Positions 1-8,298 of a stretch of DNA of 64,000 nt are shown here, one piece after another. Under the pieces are notes generated by a model. It saw nothing but the letters and a program-made list of their open reading frames with translations. It was not told where the DNA came from and searched no databases. Both the position numbers and the translations under genes were made by a program. Position 1 is the first letter of the stretch; each line of letters begins with the position of its first letter. The stretch is from Oscillospiraceae bacterium (GTDB lineage: Bacteria > Bacillota > Clostridia > Oscillospirales > Ruminococcaceae). The stretch covers positions 1 through 64,000 of the forward strand of contig JAGASH010000006.1 of assembly GCA_017847835.1 (NCBI GenBank), written 5' to 3'.

Positions 1-30
1 AAAAAAGTAAACATTTTTGTTTATTTTATA

Positions 31-70
31 TTGACTATCCTAAACCTTTATGTTATACTAAATAGTATAA
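31..70 (+). promoter_or_regulatory. Promoter and self-operator of the XRE gene
   Basis: TTGACT at 31-36 and TATACT at 54-59 are separated by 17 bases. A perfect dyad, TTATACT (53-59) and AGTATAA (64-70) around AAAT, covers the -10 box and the start region, as expected for a repressor that controls its own gene. A second dyad, TAAACA (8-13) and TGTTTA (18-23), lies just upstream of the -35 box. Operator function is inferred. Confidence 0.7.
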
Positions 71-85
71 AAGGAGTTGATTTGT

Positions 86-577
86 ATGGCAATAGGCGAA
101 AGAATACGGTTTATCCGTAATTTACGGGGTATGACGCAAAAGTGGCTTGGCATATCTGCCGGACTGCCCGAAAAGACCGCTGATATCCGTATGGCGCAGT
201 ACGAAAGCGGAACTCGTGTTCCTAAAACAGACCAGACCGAAAAGATAGCCGAAGCGCTGAATGTATCTCCTGCGGCTCTGAATGTTCCCGACATAGAAAG
301 CTATGTGGGAGTTATGCACACGCTGTTCGCTCTTGAGGACTTGTACGGCATAAAGATTGACGAGGTTGACGGCGAGCCTGTTATCCGCTTGAACGAAAAC
401 AGCAGGGAATTCTCCAAGATGTTTGATATGTTCAAAGCGTGGCAAAAGGAAGCAGAAAAGTGGCGCAACGGTGAGATTACCAAAGAGGAATACGACCAGT
501 GGCGTTACCGCTATCCCCTTGTTGAAGCAGAGCGCACTCACAAGCGTTTGAGCGAGAAGCGCAAAGCCCCTAAATAA
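86..577 (+). CDS. XRE-family helix-turn-helix regulator
   Basis: A 163-residue DNA-binding protein. Residues about 5-65 form a Cro/CI-type helix-turn-helix (GERIRFIRNLRGMTQKWLG, then the recognition segment ending in QYESGTRVP). The C-terminal half is charged and helical, with no recognisable ligand domain. The start at 86 is chosen because AAGGAG lies nine bases upstream; an in-frame TTG at 77 overlaps that site. Regulators of this type are common in clostridial conjugative elements and prophages. The gene sits alone at the window edge beside putative integrase-binding repeats, so it probably belongs to the integrated element rather than to the guaA operon. Its own promoter carries a dyad over the -10 box, suggesting autorepression. 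Target genes are probably off the left edge. Confidence 0.85.
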   Translation: MAIGERIRFIRNLRGMTQKWLGISAGLPEKTADIRMAQYESGTRVPKTDQTEKIAEALNVSPAALNVPDIESYVGVMHTLFALEDLYGIKIDEVDGEPVIRLNENSREFSKMFDMFKAWQKEAEKWRNGEITKEEYDQWRYRYPLVEAERTHKRLSEKRKAPK

Positions 578-584
578 CAAAAAA

Positions 585-620
585 GGCATTACCGACTGCA
601 TAAGTCGATAATGCCTTAAT
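585..620 (+). terminator. Terminator of the XRE gene
   Basis: GGCATTA (585-591) pairs with TAATGCC (609-615) and CGACT (593-597) with AGTCG (603-607), followed by TTAATTATTT. A second possible hairpin, AACCGC (639-644) with GCGGTT (665-670) followed by TTTCG, lies downstream. Confidence 0.7.
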
Positions 621-677
621 TATTTGGATACACCCGCAAACCGCTTGCTATAATCACAACAAATGCGGTTTTTCGCC

Positions 678-696
678 TGCTATCATTTTGCTATCA
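678..696. other. Direct repeats resembling integrase arm-type sites
   Basis: TGCTATCA occurs at 678-685 and again at 689-696, an 11-base period (one helical turn). On the other strand this reads TGATAGCA twice. Short, helically phased direct repeats close to the end of an element and to a conserved gene 3' end are typical arm-type sites of tyrosine recombinases. The guaA stop codon is about 58 bases away. No integrase gene is in the window, so the assignment is inferred. Confidence 0.45.
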
Positions 697-718
697 AATC
701 GGGGCTTGAAGTGCCACA

Positions 719-744
719 AATGGCTCTGTTAAGCCATTCTTTTT
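719..744 (+). terminator. Rightward terminator before guaA
   Basis: AATGGCT (719-725) and AGCCATT (732-738) form a seven-base stem with a six-base loop, followed by CTTTTT. Polarity fits transcripts coming from the left (the element side). The minus side is not followed by a U-run. Confidence 0.6.
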
Positions 745-753
745 GGATTTTAC

Positions 754-2295
754 TCATTCCCACTCGATAGTCGCCGGAGGCTTGCTCGTGATATCGTACA
801 CAACTCTGTTGATATTCTTGACCTCGTTTACAATTCTCACGGAAACCTTTTCGAGGACGTCGTAAGGTATTCTGAAGAAATCAGCGGTCATAAAGTCGCT
901 TGTGGAAACACCGCGGAGCGCGAGGGTGTAGTCATAGGTTCTGCCGTCGCCCATAACGCCGACCGAGCGCATATTTGTGAGGACTGCGAAGTACTGATTT
1001 ATGCTGCGGTCAAGACCGGCATTTGCGATTTCCTCACGGAAAATAGCGTCTGCGTCCTGCAAAATCTCAACCTTGTCCGGAGTGATATCTCCGATAATTC
1101 TGATTGCAAGTCCCGGTCCCGGGAACGGCTGCCGCCAGACGAGCTTTTCGTCAAGGCCAAGCGTTGTGCCGAGCGCGCGCACTTCGTCCTTGAACAACAG
1201 ACGCAGCGGCTCGATGATTTCCTTGAAGTCAACGTAATCGGGCAAACCTCCGACATTGTGGTGACTCTTTATAACAGCCGCGTCACCGGTACCGCTCTCG
1301 ATAACATCGGGATAAATCGTGCCCTGAACGAGATAGTCAACCTTGCCGATTTTCTTTGCTTCTTCCTCGAAAACACGGATAAATTCCTCGCCGATTATCT
1401 TGCGCTTTTTCTCGGGTTCGGACACACCCGCGAGCTTTGAGAGGAAGCGTTCTCCAGCGTTTACGCGAACGAAATTCACACCGCTGTCCTTGAACGCAGC
1501 CTCAACCTCGTCGCCCTCGTTTTTACGCATAAGTCCGTGGTCAACGAAGATACAGGTGAGCTGATTGCCGATAGCCTTTGCCATAAGCTTGCACGCAACC
1601 GAGCTGTCCACACCGCCCGAAAGAGCAAGCAGAGCCTTGCCGCTGCCGACCTTTTCGCGGATATCACGGATTGCAATTTCCGCGTAGTTTTCCATTGTCC
1701 AGTCGCCCTTGCAGCCGCAGATTTTGTACAGGAAATTGCCCAGCATATCGAAGCCCTGTACCGTGTGATTTACTTCGGGGTGGAACTGCACTCCGTAGAG
1801 CTTGCGCTTCTCGTCAGCCATTGCACCAAACGGACATTTCACGCTGTGACCGATAGACTTGAACCCGTCGGGAACACGCGATATGTAGTCGTTGTGGCTC
1901 ATCCAGACAATAGATTTTTCATCAAGACCATCGAAAAGCGGCGAAGAGGTATCCATCTCGCACTCGGTTCTGCCATATTCGGACAGCGAGGAGTCGCTCG
2001 CGGGCTCGATTGTACCGCCGAGAGCGTAAACCATAAACTGCGCGCCATAGCAAATTCCAAGCACGGGCACTCCGAGCTCCAGAATTTCCTTGCTCATTCT
2101 CGGGGAGTCGTCGAGATAGACGCTGTTCGGACCACCCGTGAAGATAATTCCGGACGGGTTCATCGCCTTGATTTCCTCGATAGGAGTTTTGTAGGATTTG
2201 ACCTCGCAGTAAATCTTATGCTCGCGCACTCTGCGTGCGATAAGCTGATTATACTGTCCTCCGAAGTCCAACACCAACACAATTTCGTTTTTCAT
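754..2295 (-). CDS. guaA: GMP synthase (glutamine-hydrolysing)
   Basis: Converts XMP to GMP with ATP and glutamine in purine synthesis; cytosolic. The 513 residues match the usual length. The N-terminal class I glutamine amidotransferase domain has the nucleophile Cys82 in LGICYGAQ and the catalytic His in QFHPEV near residue 170. The ATP-pyrophosphatase domain follows with the P-loop LSGGVDSS near 225. The C-terminal dimerisation domain ends in [13 protein letters not shown] lies before the ATG. It is the last gene of a minus-strand group (pncA, pncB, an unknown gene, guaA); 38 bases separate it from the unknown gene. Its extreme 3' end is a known integration site for genomic islands, and element-like sequence lies directly beyond its stop. 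Confidence 0.97.
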   Translation of the reverse strand: MKNEIVLVLDFGGQYNQLIARRVREHKIYCEVKSYKTPIEEIKAMNPSGIIFTGGPNSVYLDDSPRMSKEILELGVPVLGICYGAQFMVYALGGTIEPASDSSLSEYGRTECEMDTSSPLFDGLDEKSIVWMSHNDYISRVPDGFKSIGHSVKCPFGAMADEKRKLYGVQFHPEVNHTVQGFDMLGNFLYKICGCKGDWTMENYAEIAIRDIREKVGSGKALLALSGGVDSSVACKLMAKAIGNQLTCIFVDHGLMRKNEGDEVEAAFKDSGVNFVRVNAGERFLSKLAGVSEPEKKRKIIGEEFIRVFEEEAKKIGKVDYLVQGTIYPDVIESGTGDAAVIKSHHNVGGLPDYVDFKEIIEPLRLLFKDEVRALGTTLGLDEKLVWRQPFPGPGLAIRIIGDITPDKVEILQDADAIFREEIANAGLDRSINQYFAVLTNMRSVGVMGDGRTYDYTLALRGVSTSDFMTADFFRIPYDVLEKVSVRIVNEVKNINRVVYDITSKPPATIEWE

Positions 2296-2333
2296 AAAAA
2301 TCTCCGTTTCTTTATTTTTTCACGCAAGAGAAT

Positions 2334-3632
2334 TTAACCTCTCACGTCAAGCATTGACAAAGTAATTCCCGCAGGACCGAAGCGTCTGAAAAAGTCGTTC
2401 AAGCGCTCTTTTGTATCGGGATTTTCAGCAATTCTGTCCGCGTAGGACAGCATTTGATACAGCATAAAGAACATAACCCTCACGCCGACGTCCTCGCCGT
2501 ATGAAAAATACTCGTCGAAATTTCCTGCGGCATTTTTCAGCTCGGCTATTTTCGGGACAAGCGTTTTCGGTACTTTTTGCTCGTCTGCAATAATATCGGA
2601 AAAAGCCCTTGCCGCTTCAAGAAGCTTTTCGCGGAGCTCGTTTCCGATAATCTCCATAGACAGCTTTCCGCTCTCGCAAAGCTCCCGCAGACTTCGGCTT
2701 GCCTTTATGTAAATATCGCCCCATACAGGTTCTTTTGACAGCTCTCCGCTTTTCTGGGGAGTTTTTTCTTCGGGCAGCTTTTCGGCAAACTCGCTCACCA
2801 TAAGCGCCGTTGTATCGGGCTTTACGGCAATCTCGGGCAGCTCCTCAAAAACAGGCTCGTCGTTGATTTCGCTGAGCGTTTTCGACAGGAAATCCAGCGT
2901 TTCCTCGCGGGACATCTGCTCGATTTGCTCACGGAAAGCGGCTTCGTTTTCGACAGGATTTTCGGGAATTTCGGGCGGTTTTTGTTCCTCGGACATACCG
3001 CTCAGCCACTCGATTTTTTCCTCTGCGACAGGCTTTTCTTCCGTCACGACCGCGCCGTGAAGCCACTCGATTTCCTCGGGGAAAGGCTCGGGCTGTTCCT
3101 CGATTACGGGAACCTCATTTTCGTGCGGGAGCGTCGGCTCGTCAAAAGTTTCGGGCAGTTCTTCGGCGGCTTTTTCAGCCGTTTCCGGAACCTTTTCAGC
3201 AGCGCTCTGAGCGAGCTTGACTTTAACCGTCACAGCCGCTTTTTCCTCGTGACTTTCGACGGCAGTTTCCGCTGTTTTTTCCTCAATTCCCTCGCAAAGC
3301 CCGTCGATGATTTGTTTGAGCTTGTGCTTGTCGATTGAGTAGTCGGAAATCCGCAGGTGAGAATGTTCGCCAGAAATATCAAGCTCGTCGGCAAAAGCGT
3401 CCTCCATGCTGCTGATAATCTGAACGGAACGTATTTTGCAGTAAGCTACATTTTTGACGGTGCCGTCAAAATTCACCATCATTTTCCGCCTCGAAAAGGC
3501 AATTCCGCGAGAGCCGTCGCAATCGGCTGACGTGTCGATAAACCCGACCTCTGCGTCGGCGAAAAGACACTCGGAAAGCCCGCTCTGACGGCAGCATTCG
3601 CGGCAGAGCGCTTCAAATTTTTCCCGCGTCAA
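2334..3632 (-). CDS. Acidic protein of unknown function
   Basis: 432 residues that I do not recognise. Residues 1-110 look like a compact mixed domain with several Cys and the pattern KMMVNFDGTVKNVAYCKI. Residues about 125-290 are strongly acidic, rich in Glu, Pro and Ala, probably disordered, and contain an imperfect repeat around EEIEWLHG and EKIEWLSG. The last 130 residues are predicted helical. No signal peptide or membrane segment is visible. Translation starts at TTG; GGGAGG sits nine bases upstream and overlaps the pncB stop codon, so it is translated right after pncB. Function unknown; the position between NAD salvage and guaA gives no firm hint. Confidence 0.75.
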   Translation of the reverse strand: MTREKFEALCRECCRQSGLSECLFADAEVGFIDTSADCDGSRGIAFSRRKMMVNFDGTVKNVAYCKIRSVQIISSMEDAFADELDISGEHSHLRISDYSIDKHKLKQIIDGLCEGIEEKTAETAVESHEEKAAVTVKVKLAQSAAEKVPETAEKAAEELPETFDEPTLPHENEVPVIEEQPEPFPEEIEWLHGAVVTEEKPVAEEKIEWLSGMSEEQKPPEIPENPVENEAAFREQIEQMSREETLDFLSKTLSEINDEPVFEELPEIAVKPDTTALMVSEFAEKLPEEKTPQKSGELSKEPVWGDIYIKASRSLRELCESGKLSMEIIGNELREKLLEAARAFSDIIADEQKVPKTLVPKIAELKNAAGNFDEYFSYGEDVGVRVMFFMLYQMLSYADRIAENPDTKERLNDFFRRFGPAGITLSMLDVRG

Positions 3633-3646
3633 GCGGACTCACCTCC

Positions 3647-5095
3647 CTATCGGATTTTTCCTTTTTCGGACAGCAGACCGTGCTTTATATTCCACAGCTT
3701 CTCCGACAAATCGACATAATATCTGTGCGGATTTTCAAACCGCAAAACCGAGTCCCACATTGTCGCGAGCTGCTCTGCGCAGTAGTTTTTGATACTCCCG
3801 ATATCGGGCGAATTGTACACGCGCTTTCCCTTCAAAAACACGGGAACCTGCAGCTCCTTCGCCGTGAAATCAGTGAAGGTTTTGCGCTTCCAGGTATAGT
3901 CGGGGTCGAACAGTTCCAGCGGCTTGCTCTCGTCGATTTTCTCGTCAAACACGCAAATCAAATCCGCTTCGGCTTTACCCGTTTTGTTGTCGAAAATGCG
4001 ATATAGCTTCTTGAAATGCGGATTTGTGATTTTCGCGACGTTCTCGCTTATCTTGATTTTCGGCTTGATTTCGCCGTTTTCTTCGACAGCGCAGAGCTTG
4101 TAAACCCCGCCGAAAACCGGCTCCGAAGAAGCGGTAATCAGCCGCTCTCCAACGCCGAAAAGGTCGATTTTCGCGCCTTGATTGAGCAAATCCGAGATGA
4201 TGTGCTCATCGAGCGAATTTGACGCGACAATTTTGCAGTCGGGATAGCCCGCCTCGTCCAGCATTTTCCTCGCTTCAACCGAGAGATACGCGATATCTCC
4301 GGAGTCAAGCCTTATTCCCACGGGACGCTTCCCCAGCGGCTTCAGCACGTTGTCGAAAGCTTTGATTGCGTTCGGGACGCCCGATTTGAGGACGTTGTAG
4401 GTGTCGACAAGCAGCGTCGTGCTGTCGGGATAAACGCGGCAGTACTCCTCGAACGCTTCAAGCTCCGTGTCGAACATCTGCACCCAAGAGTGCGCCATAG
4501 TTCCCGTCGCGGGAACACCGAAAAGCTTGTCCGAGAGCACACAAGCAGTTCCACCGCAGCCTCCGATATAAGCCGCTCTCGCTCCGAGAACAGCTCCCGA
4601 AGCGCCCTGCGCTCTCCGAGAACCGAACTCCGAAATCGCTCGACCTTTTGCCGCACGCACAATCCTGTTTGCCTTTGTGGCAATCAGCGACTGGTGATTG
4701 ACGAGAAGAAGCAGCATTGTTTCGATAAGCTGCGCCTGAATAGCGGGAGCGCGCACCGTAATCAGCGGCTCGTATGGAAAAACGGGAGTGCCCTCGGGTA
4801 TCGCAAAGATATCGCCCTCGAATTTGAAATTGCGAAGATACTCCAGAAACTCCTCGTCAAAAATTCCCTTTTTGCGAAGAAATTTGATATCATCTTCATC
4901 AAAATGCAGATTTTCGATATACCCGATAACCTGATCCAGTCCCGCGCAGACCGCGAAACCGCCGTTGTCGGGGATGCGTCTGAAAAACACGTCGAAATAC
5001 GCGATAGTGTCCTTGTGCTTTGATTTGAAATAACCGTTGCCCATTGTGAGCTGGTAAAAATCGCACAACATCGTGCAGTTTTGTTCGGTAATCAT
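3647..5095 (-). CDS. pncB: Nicotinate phosphoribosyltransferase
   Basis: Forms nicotinate mononucleotide from nicotinate and phosphoribosyl pyrophosphate, with ATP hydrolysis, in the Preiss-Handler route to NAD. The 482-residue length fits the family. Recognisable parts are the N-terminal DFYQLTMGNGYF substrate strand, the SEFGSRRAQG segment near residue 155, the GTMAHSWVQMF motif near 195, and VGIRLDSGD near 260, which binds the phosphoribosyl group. It lies 10 bases after pncA, the enzyme that supplies nicotinate, so the pair forms a nicotinamide salvage unit. Cytosolic. Confidence 0.95.
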   Translation of the reverse strand: MITEQNCTMLCDFYQLTMGNGYFKSKHKDTIAYFDVFFRRIPDNGGFAVCAGLDQVIGYIENLHFDEDDIKFLRKKGIFDEEFLEYLRNFKFEGDIFAIPEGTPVFPYEPLITVRAPAIQAQLIETMLLLLVNHQSLIATKANRIVRAAKGRAISEFGSRRAQGASGAVLGARAAYIGGCGGTACVLSDKLFGVPATGTMAHSWVQMFDTELEAFEEYCRVYPDSTTLLVDTYNVLKSGVPNAIKAFDNVLKPLGKRPVGIRLDSGDIAYLSVEARKMLDEAGYPDCKIVASNSLDEHIISDLLNQGAKIDLFGVGERLITASSEPVFGGVYKLCAVEENGEIKPKIKISENVAKITNPHFKKLYRIFDNKTGKAEADLICVFDEKIDESKPLELFDPDYTWKRKTFTDFTAKELQVPVFLKGKRVYNSPDIGSIKNYCAEQLATMWDSVLRFENPHRYYVDLSEKLWNIKHGLLSEKGKIR

Positions 5096-5105
5096 ATTTT
5101 CCCTC

Positions 5106-5627
5106 TTAAATCACATCAATCTGCACCCCGCGCATAACGCTGAGAGCGTTTTCGTGAGCCTGTCTGTTTCCGGAGCCGCAGGCATTGCTGTCAACCACAA
5201 TTTTCGCTTCGGGGAGCGAAGCTTTCGCGATAATCGCGTTTGAAACCACGCAGATATCCGTCACCAACCCGCAAAGCTCCACCTCGTCAAACGCGAATTT
5301 TTTCAGAATAACCGCTAAGTCCGTAGAGCCGAATGCGCGCTTTTTTATCACGATATCCGTGCGCGCGTCAACGCACTCCGCGACCTTTCCGAAAAGCCTA
5401 TGCCCGTCCGTACCGTCGATGCAGTGCGGCACAGGAAGCTTTTTTCCCTCGGCGGTTTCGAGGTAATTATCATAATGCGTGTCAAGCGTGAAGATAATCT
5501 TTCCGCCCTCAGCACGAGTTTTTTCAATCTTACTGACAATAACAGGTTCAAGCAGCTCTGCGCCCTCAAAGCCGAGAGCTCCGTTTACAAAATCCACCTG
5601 ATAATCTACAACGACTAACGCTTTCAT
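5106..5627 (-). CDS. pncA: Nicotinamidase (isochorismatase fold)
   Basis: Hydrolyses nicotinamide to nicotinate and ammonia; the product feeds the adjacent pncB. The 173 residues form a single isochorismatase-like domain. The catalytic triad is visible as Asp8 (VVVDYQ), Lys95 or Lys96 (IVIKKRAF) and Cys126 (VTDICVVSN). Asp49 and His51 (TLDTHYD) match metal ligands of known PncA proteins, and His68 may be another. The gene is first of the apparent operon pncA-pncB-unknown-guaA; 69 bases separate it from glmU upstream. Confidence 0.93.
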   Translation of the reverse strand: MKALVVVDYQVDFVNGALGFEGAELLEPVIVSKIEKTRAEGGKIIFTLDTHYDNYLETAEGKKLPVPHCIDGTDGHRLFGKVAECVDARTDIVIKKRAFGSTDLAVILKKFAFDEVELCGLVTDICVVSNAIIAKASLPEAKIVVDSNACGSGNRQAHENALSVMRGVQIDVI

Positions 5628-5696
5628 TCAAACCACCCTTTTCGTCAAGGCAAATATCCGTCCCTGCAAAACTTTCTGCGGCATTTGCGCGTCATA

Positions 5697-7064
5697 TTAT
5701 TTTTTCTTTCGTTCAAAATTTCCGTGCCAGTTTTCATAAATTTTCGCTTTTCCGCGTTCAACGGCAAGCGCATTTTCGGGAACATCAACCGTAATAGTCG
5801 AGCCCGCGCCCGTTGCCGCGTTTTCGCCGATTTTAACGGGAGCAATCAAATTTGTGTTGCAGCCGATAAAAGCGTGCGAGCCGATTTCCGTGCGATGCTT
5901 TTTCACTCCGTCATAGTTTGCCGTAACGCACCCGCAGCCGAAGTTTACACCGCGTCCGACGTCGCTGTCGCCGAGATAGGTGAGGTGAGCAACCGCAGTG
6001 TTTTCACCGATATTGCTGTTCTTGATTTCAACGAAATCTCCGATTTTAACTCCCTTTTTGATGACGCACCCCGGACGAAGCTGAGAAAACGGACCGATTT
6101 TTACGTCGTCCTCGATTGTCGAGGAAACCGCTTTCACGTTGTCGAGAACAACATTGTCGCCGATTGTGCAGTCCTCGATGTGAGAATTTGCGCCGATTTC
6201 GCAGTTTTTGCCGATAACGGTTTTGCCCGTGATGATTGTATTCGGCAAAATCAGCGTGTCTGCGCCGATTTTCACGTCCTTGCCTATTATAATTCCGTCG
6301 AGCGTGATAAACGAAACTCCCTCGTCCATCAGCTTATACAGGATTTTCTCGCGAACAGTGTTGTTGAGTTCAAAGAGGTCTTTTCGGGTATTTGCACCCG
6401 CGATAGTTTCGGGCTGCTCGCAGATATAAGCGGCAGCGTTTCCGATAATTTCAACGCAGTCCGTGAGATAAAACTCGCCGCTTGCGTTTTTGTTGTTGAG
6501 CTTCGGGAGCGCTTCGAGCAATTCAGCCGAATTGAACCAATAAGCGCCGCCGTTTATTTCGCATATTTCCGCTTCCTCGGGGGAACAATCCTTTTGCTCG
6601 CGGATTGCGGCAACCTTTCCCGAATTATCGCGGATAATTCTCCCGTAGCCGAACGGATTTGAAATCTCCGCTGAAATAATGGTGACACCCGCGTTTGTTT
6701 TCTCGTGGAGCGTGAGCGCGTTTTTGAGCGTTTCGGCGTTCATCAGCGGCGCGTCACCGCAAAGCACGCAAACCCTGTCAACGCTCTTTATCAGCTCAGC
6801 CGCGCGCGAAACCGCGTCACCCGTGCCCTTTTGCTCGTCCTGAAAGTATGTACTTATTTTGTCATAATTCTGCGATATATATTCCTCGGTCATCTCGCGT
6901 TTGTAACCCGTGACAACTCCGATTTTATCAAACCCGAAATCCTCTGCCGCGTCAAGCACCCACCCGAGCATAGGCTTTTTCAGCAGCTCGCAGAGCACTT
7001 TAGGCTTCTCGGACTTCATACGCTTGCCCGCGCCGCCCGCTAAAATCACGCAACCTGTGGTCAT
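5697..7064 (-). CDS. glmU: Bifunctional GlmU: N-acetyltransferase and uridylyltransferase
   Basis: Makes UDP-N-acetylglucosamine for cell-wall synthesis: acetylates glucosamine-1-phosphate and transfers UMP to the product. Residues 1-230 are a pyrophosphorylase domain with LAGGAGKRMKSEKPK at the N-terminus. From about 250 onward a left-handed beta-helix is evident from hexapeptide repeats (IGADTLI, IGKNCEI, IGDFVEI). The acetyltransferase end has HLTYLGDSDVG and NFGCGCVTANYDG. Length 455 is standard. The start codon is only 13 bases from the start of the divergent gene at 7078; its ribosome site (GGGGG, complement of 7072-7076) sits next to the plus-strand one. Confidence 0.96.
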   Translation of the reverse strand: MTTGCVILAGGAGKRMKSEKPKVLCELLKKPMLGWVLDAAEDFGFDKIGVVTGYKREMTEEYISQNYDKISTYFQDEQKGTGDAVSRAAELIKSVDRVCVLCGDAPLMNAETLKNALTLHEKTNAGVTIISAEISNPFGYGRIIRDNSGKVAAIREQKDCSPEEAEICEINGGAYWFNSAELLEALPKLNNKNASGEFYLTDCVEIIGNAAAYICEQPETIAGANTRKDLFELNNTVREKILYKLMDEGVSFITLDGIIIGKDVKIGADTLILPNTIITGKTVIGKNCEIGANSHIEDCTIGDNVVLDNVKAVSSTIEDDVKIGPFSQLRPGCVIKKGVKIGDFVEIKNSNIGENTAVAHLTYLGDSDVGRGVNFGCGCVTANYDGVKKHRTEIGSHAFIGCNTNLIAPVKIGENAATGAGSTITVDVPENALAVERGKAKIYENWHGNFERKKK

Positions 7065-7077
7065 AAAGGAACCCCCT

Positions 7078-8298
7078 ATGAAAGTAATTCTTTTTTATAT
7101 ACTGCGAATTTTCTTCGTTAAACTCGAATTAAAAGGCAGCCCGTTAATCATCGAAAAACGGCTGATTTTTCGCAAAACCGTGCTGATAAACCGACGCGAT
7201 ATCGTGAGAGTGCAGACCCGCCGTACTCTGCTTTTGCGCTTGCTTCACGGAAAAGAGGTGACGATTTTCACGCAAAACGGGAAAGCCGTGTTTTATCTTT
7301 CCGAGAGCGAATTTCCCGATTTTCTCCCGAAATCCCGAAACATCGGAATAAAGCCGCGTTTTCCCGAAATCCTTTTCGGCGCGTTTATCGACACGCGCGC
7401 TCTCGCGGGAATTGCGGTTTTCGCTTTTACGCTTCGGAAAATCGCGAAAATCTTCGGCGGAAGCTATTTCGACGGGATAATCCGTGCGATTTTCACGACT
7501 GCCGAAAGCCTTGCAAAAGCTCTTGAAATCGCGCACATCGTGTTCCCGAAAACAGCGGTTTTTCTGGCTGTTTTCGCGCTTTTGTCGTGGATTTTCTCGT
7601 TTATTCGGAAAATACTCTCGCTGTCGCGGTTTGAGATGAGCCGAAAAAACGGCTCGGTTTACGTCAAAAGCGGTCTGATAACATTATATGAAAACCTGCT
7701 CGTCCCGAATACCGCGGCTGTGATTTCCCGAAAAACGCTCTTTTCGTTTGTCACAAAGCGCGCGCCGATTTACTTTCGCGATGTGATGATTTTTCCGTGC
7801 GCAGGAGGGAAAGCCCGCGAAAAAATTCTGCGCTCGTTCTTCGATATCAAAATCCGCTCGCAAACTCCCGCAAAAAGCCCGCTCCGAGCTGTTTTCGGGC
7901 ACTGCGCTTTGCCGATGTGGTCGTTTTTCGGATTTTCGGCTGCGCTTTTGCTTTTGTTTATCACGGGCAACGGCTCTGCGCTTATCACGCGAACCCTGCT
8001 CACGGCGGGAATTATCATCTCGGCTTATCTTTTCGGGCTGTTTTTCCTGTTTATGAAAAACGCAGAAAGCTCGTTTTCCGACGACTTTCTGATGATTTCA
8101 ACCCGCAAAGGCACTGCGCTGTATTCCGCGTTCTTTCCGGCAGGTCTTGCAAGCGGGACGGTCTTCCGTCAAAGCGTTTTTCAGCAGCTTTCGGGCTTGT
8201 GCAGCGTTTCTGTAAAACTATACGAGCACAAAACCTGCACGGCGCGGCTTATTCCGTTCACCTCAAAACTCAGCCTTCAATTGAAGATTTTGCGATAA
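7078..8298 (+). CDS. Membrane protein with tandem PH-like domains (YdbT-like)
   Basis: 406 residues. I see a PH-like segment near residues 15-75, then hydrophobic segments around 95-120 and 160-190, a second PH-like stretch at about 195-265 (SVYVKSGLITLYENLLVP), two membrane segments at about 280-335, and a third short PH-like end. This layout resembles the bacterial PH-domain family of YdbT, whose role is poorly known but is linked to the cell envelope. AAGGA lies seven bases before ATG 7078. The gene is enclosed by minus-strand genes: 13 bases from the glmU start and overlapping the decarboxylase 3' end by 29 bases. Codon use is rich in TTT, TTC and CG-containing codons compared with its neighbours. 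Specific function unknown. Confidence 0.75.
   Translation: MKVILFYILRIFFVKLELKGSPLIIEKRLIFRKTVLINRRDIVRVQTRRTLLLRLLHGKEVTIFTQNGKAVFYLSESEFPDFLPKSRNIGIKPRFPEILFGAFIDTRALAGIAVFAFTLRKIAKIFGGSYFDGIIRAIFTTAESLAKALEIAHIVFPKTAVFLAVFALLSWIFSFIRKILSLSRFEMSRKNGSVYVKSGLITLYENLLVPNTAAVISRKTLFSFVTKRAPIYFRDVMIFPCAGGKAREKILRSFFDIKIRSQTPAKSPLRAVFGHCALPMWSFFGFSAALLLLFITGNGSALITRTLLTAGIIISAYLFGLFFLFMKNAESSFSDDFLMISTRKGTALYSAFFPAGLASGTVFRQSVFQQLSGLCSVSVKLYEHKTCTARLIPFTSKLSLQLKILR

Noticed and set aside
1537..2337. A 266-codon plus-strand open frame opposite guaA
   Set aside because: Mirror frame of a highly conserved gene; no start signal.
5685..6662. A 325-codon plus-strand open frame opposite glmU
   Set aside because: Antisense to the hexapeptide repeat region, whose regular pattern alone explains the open frame.
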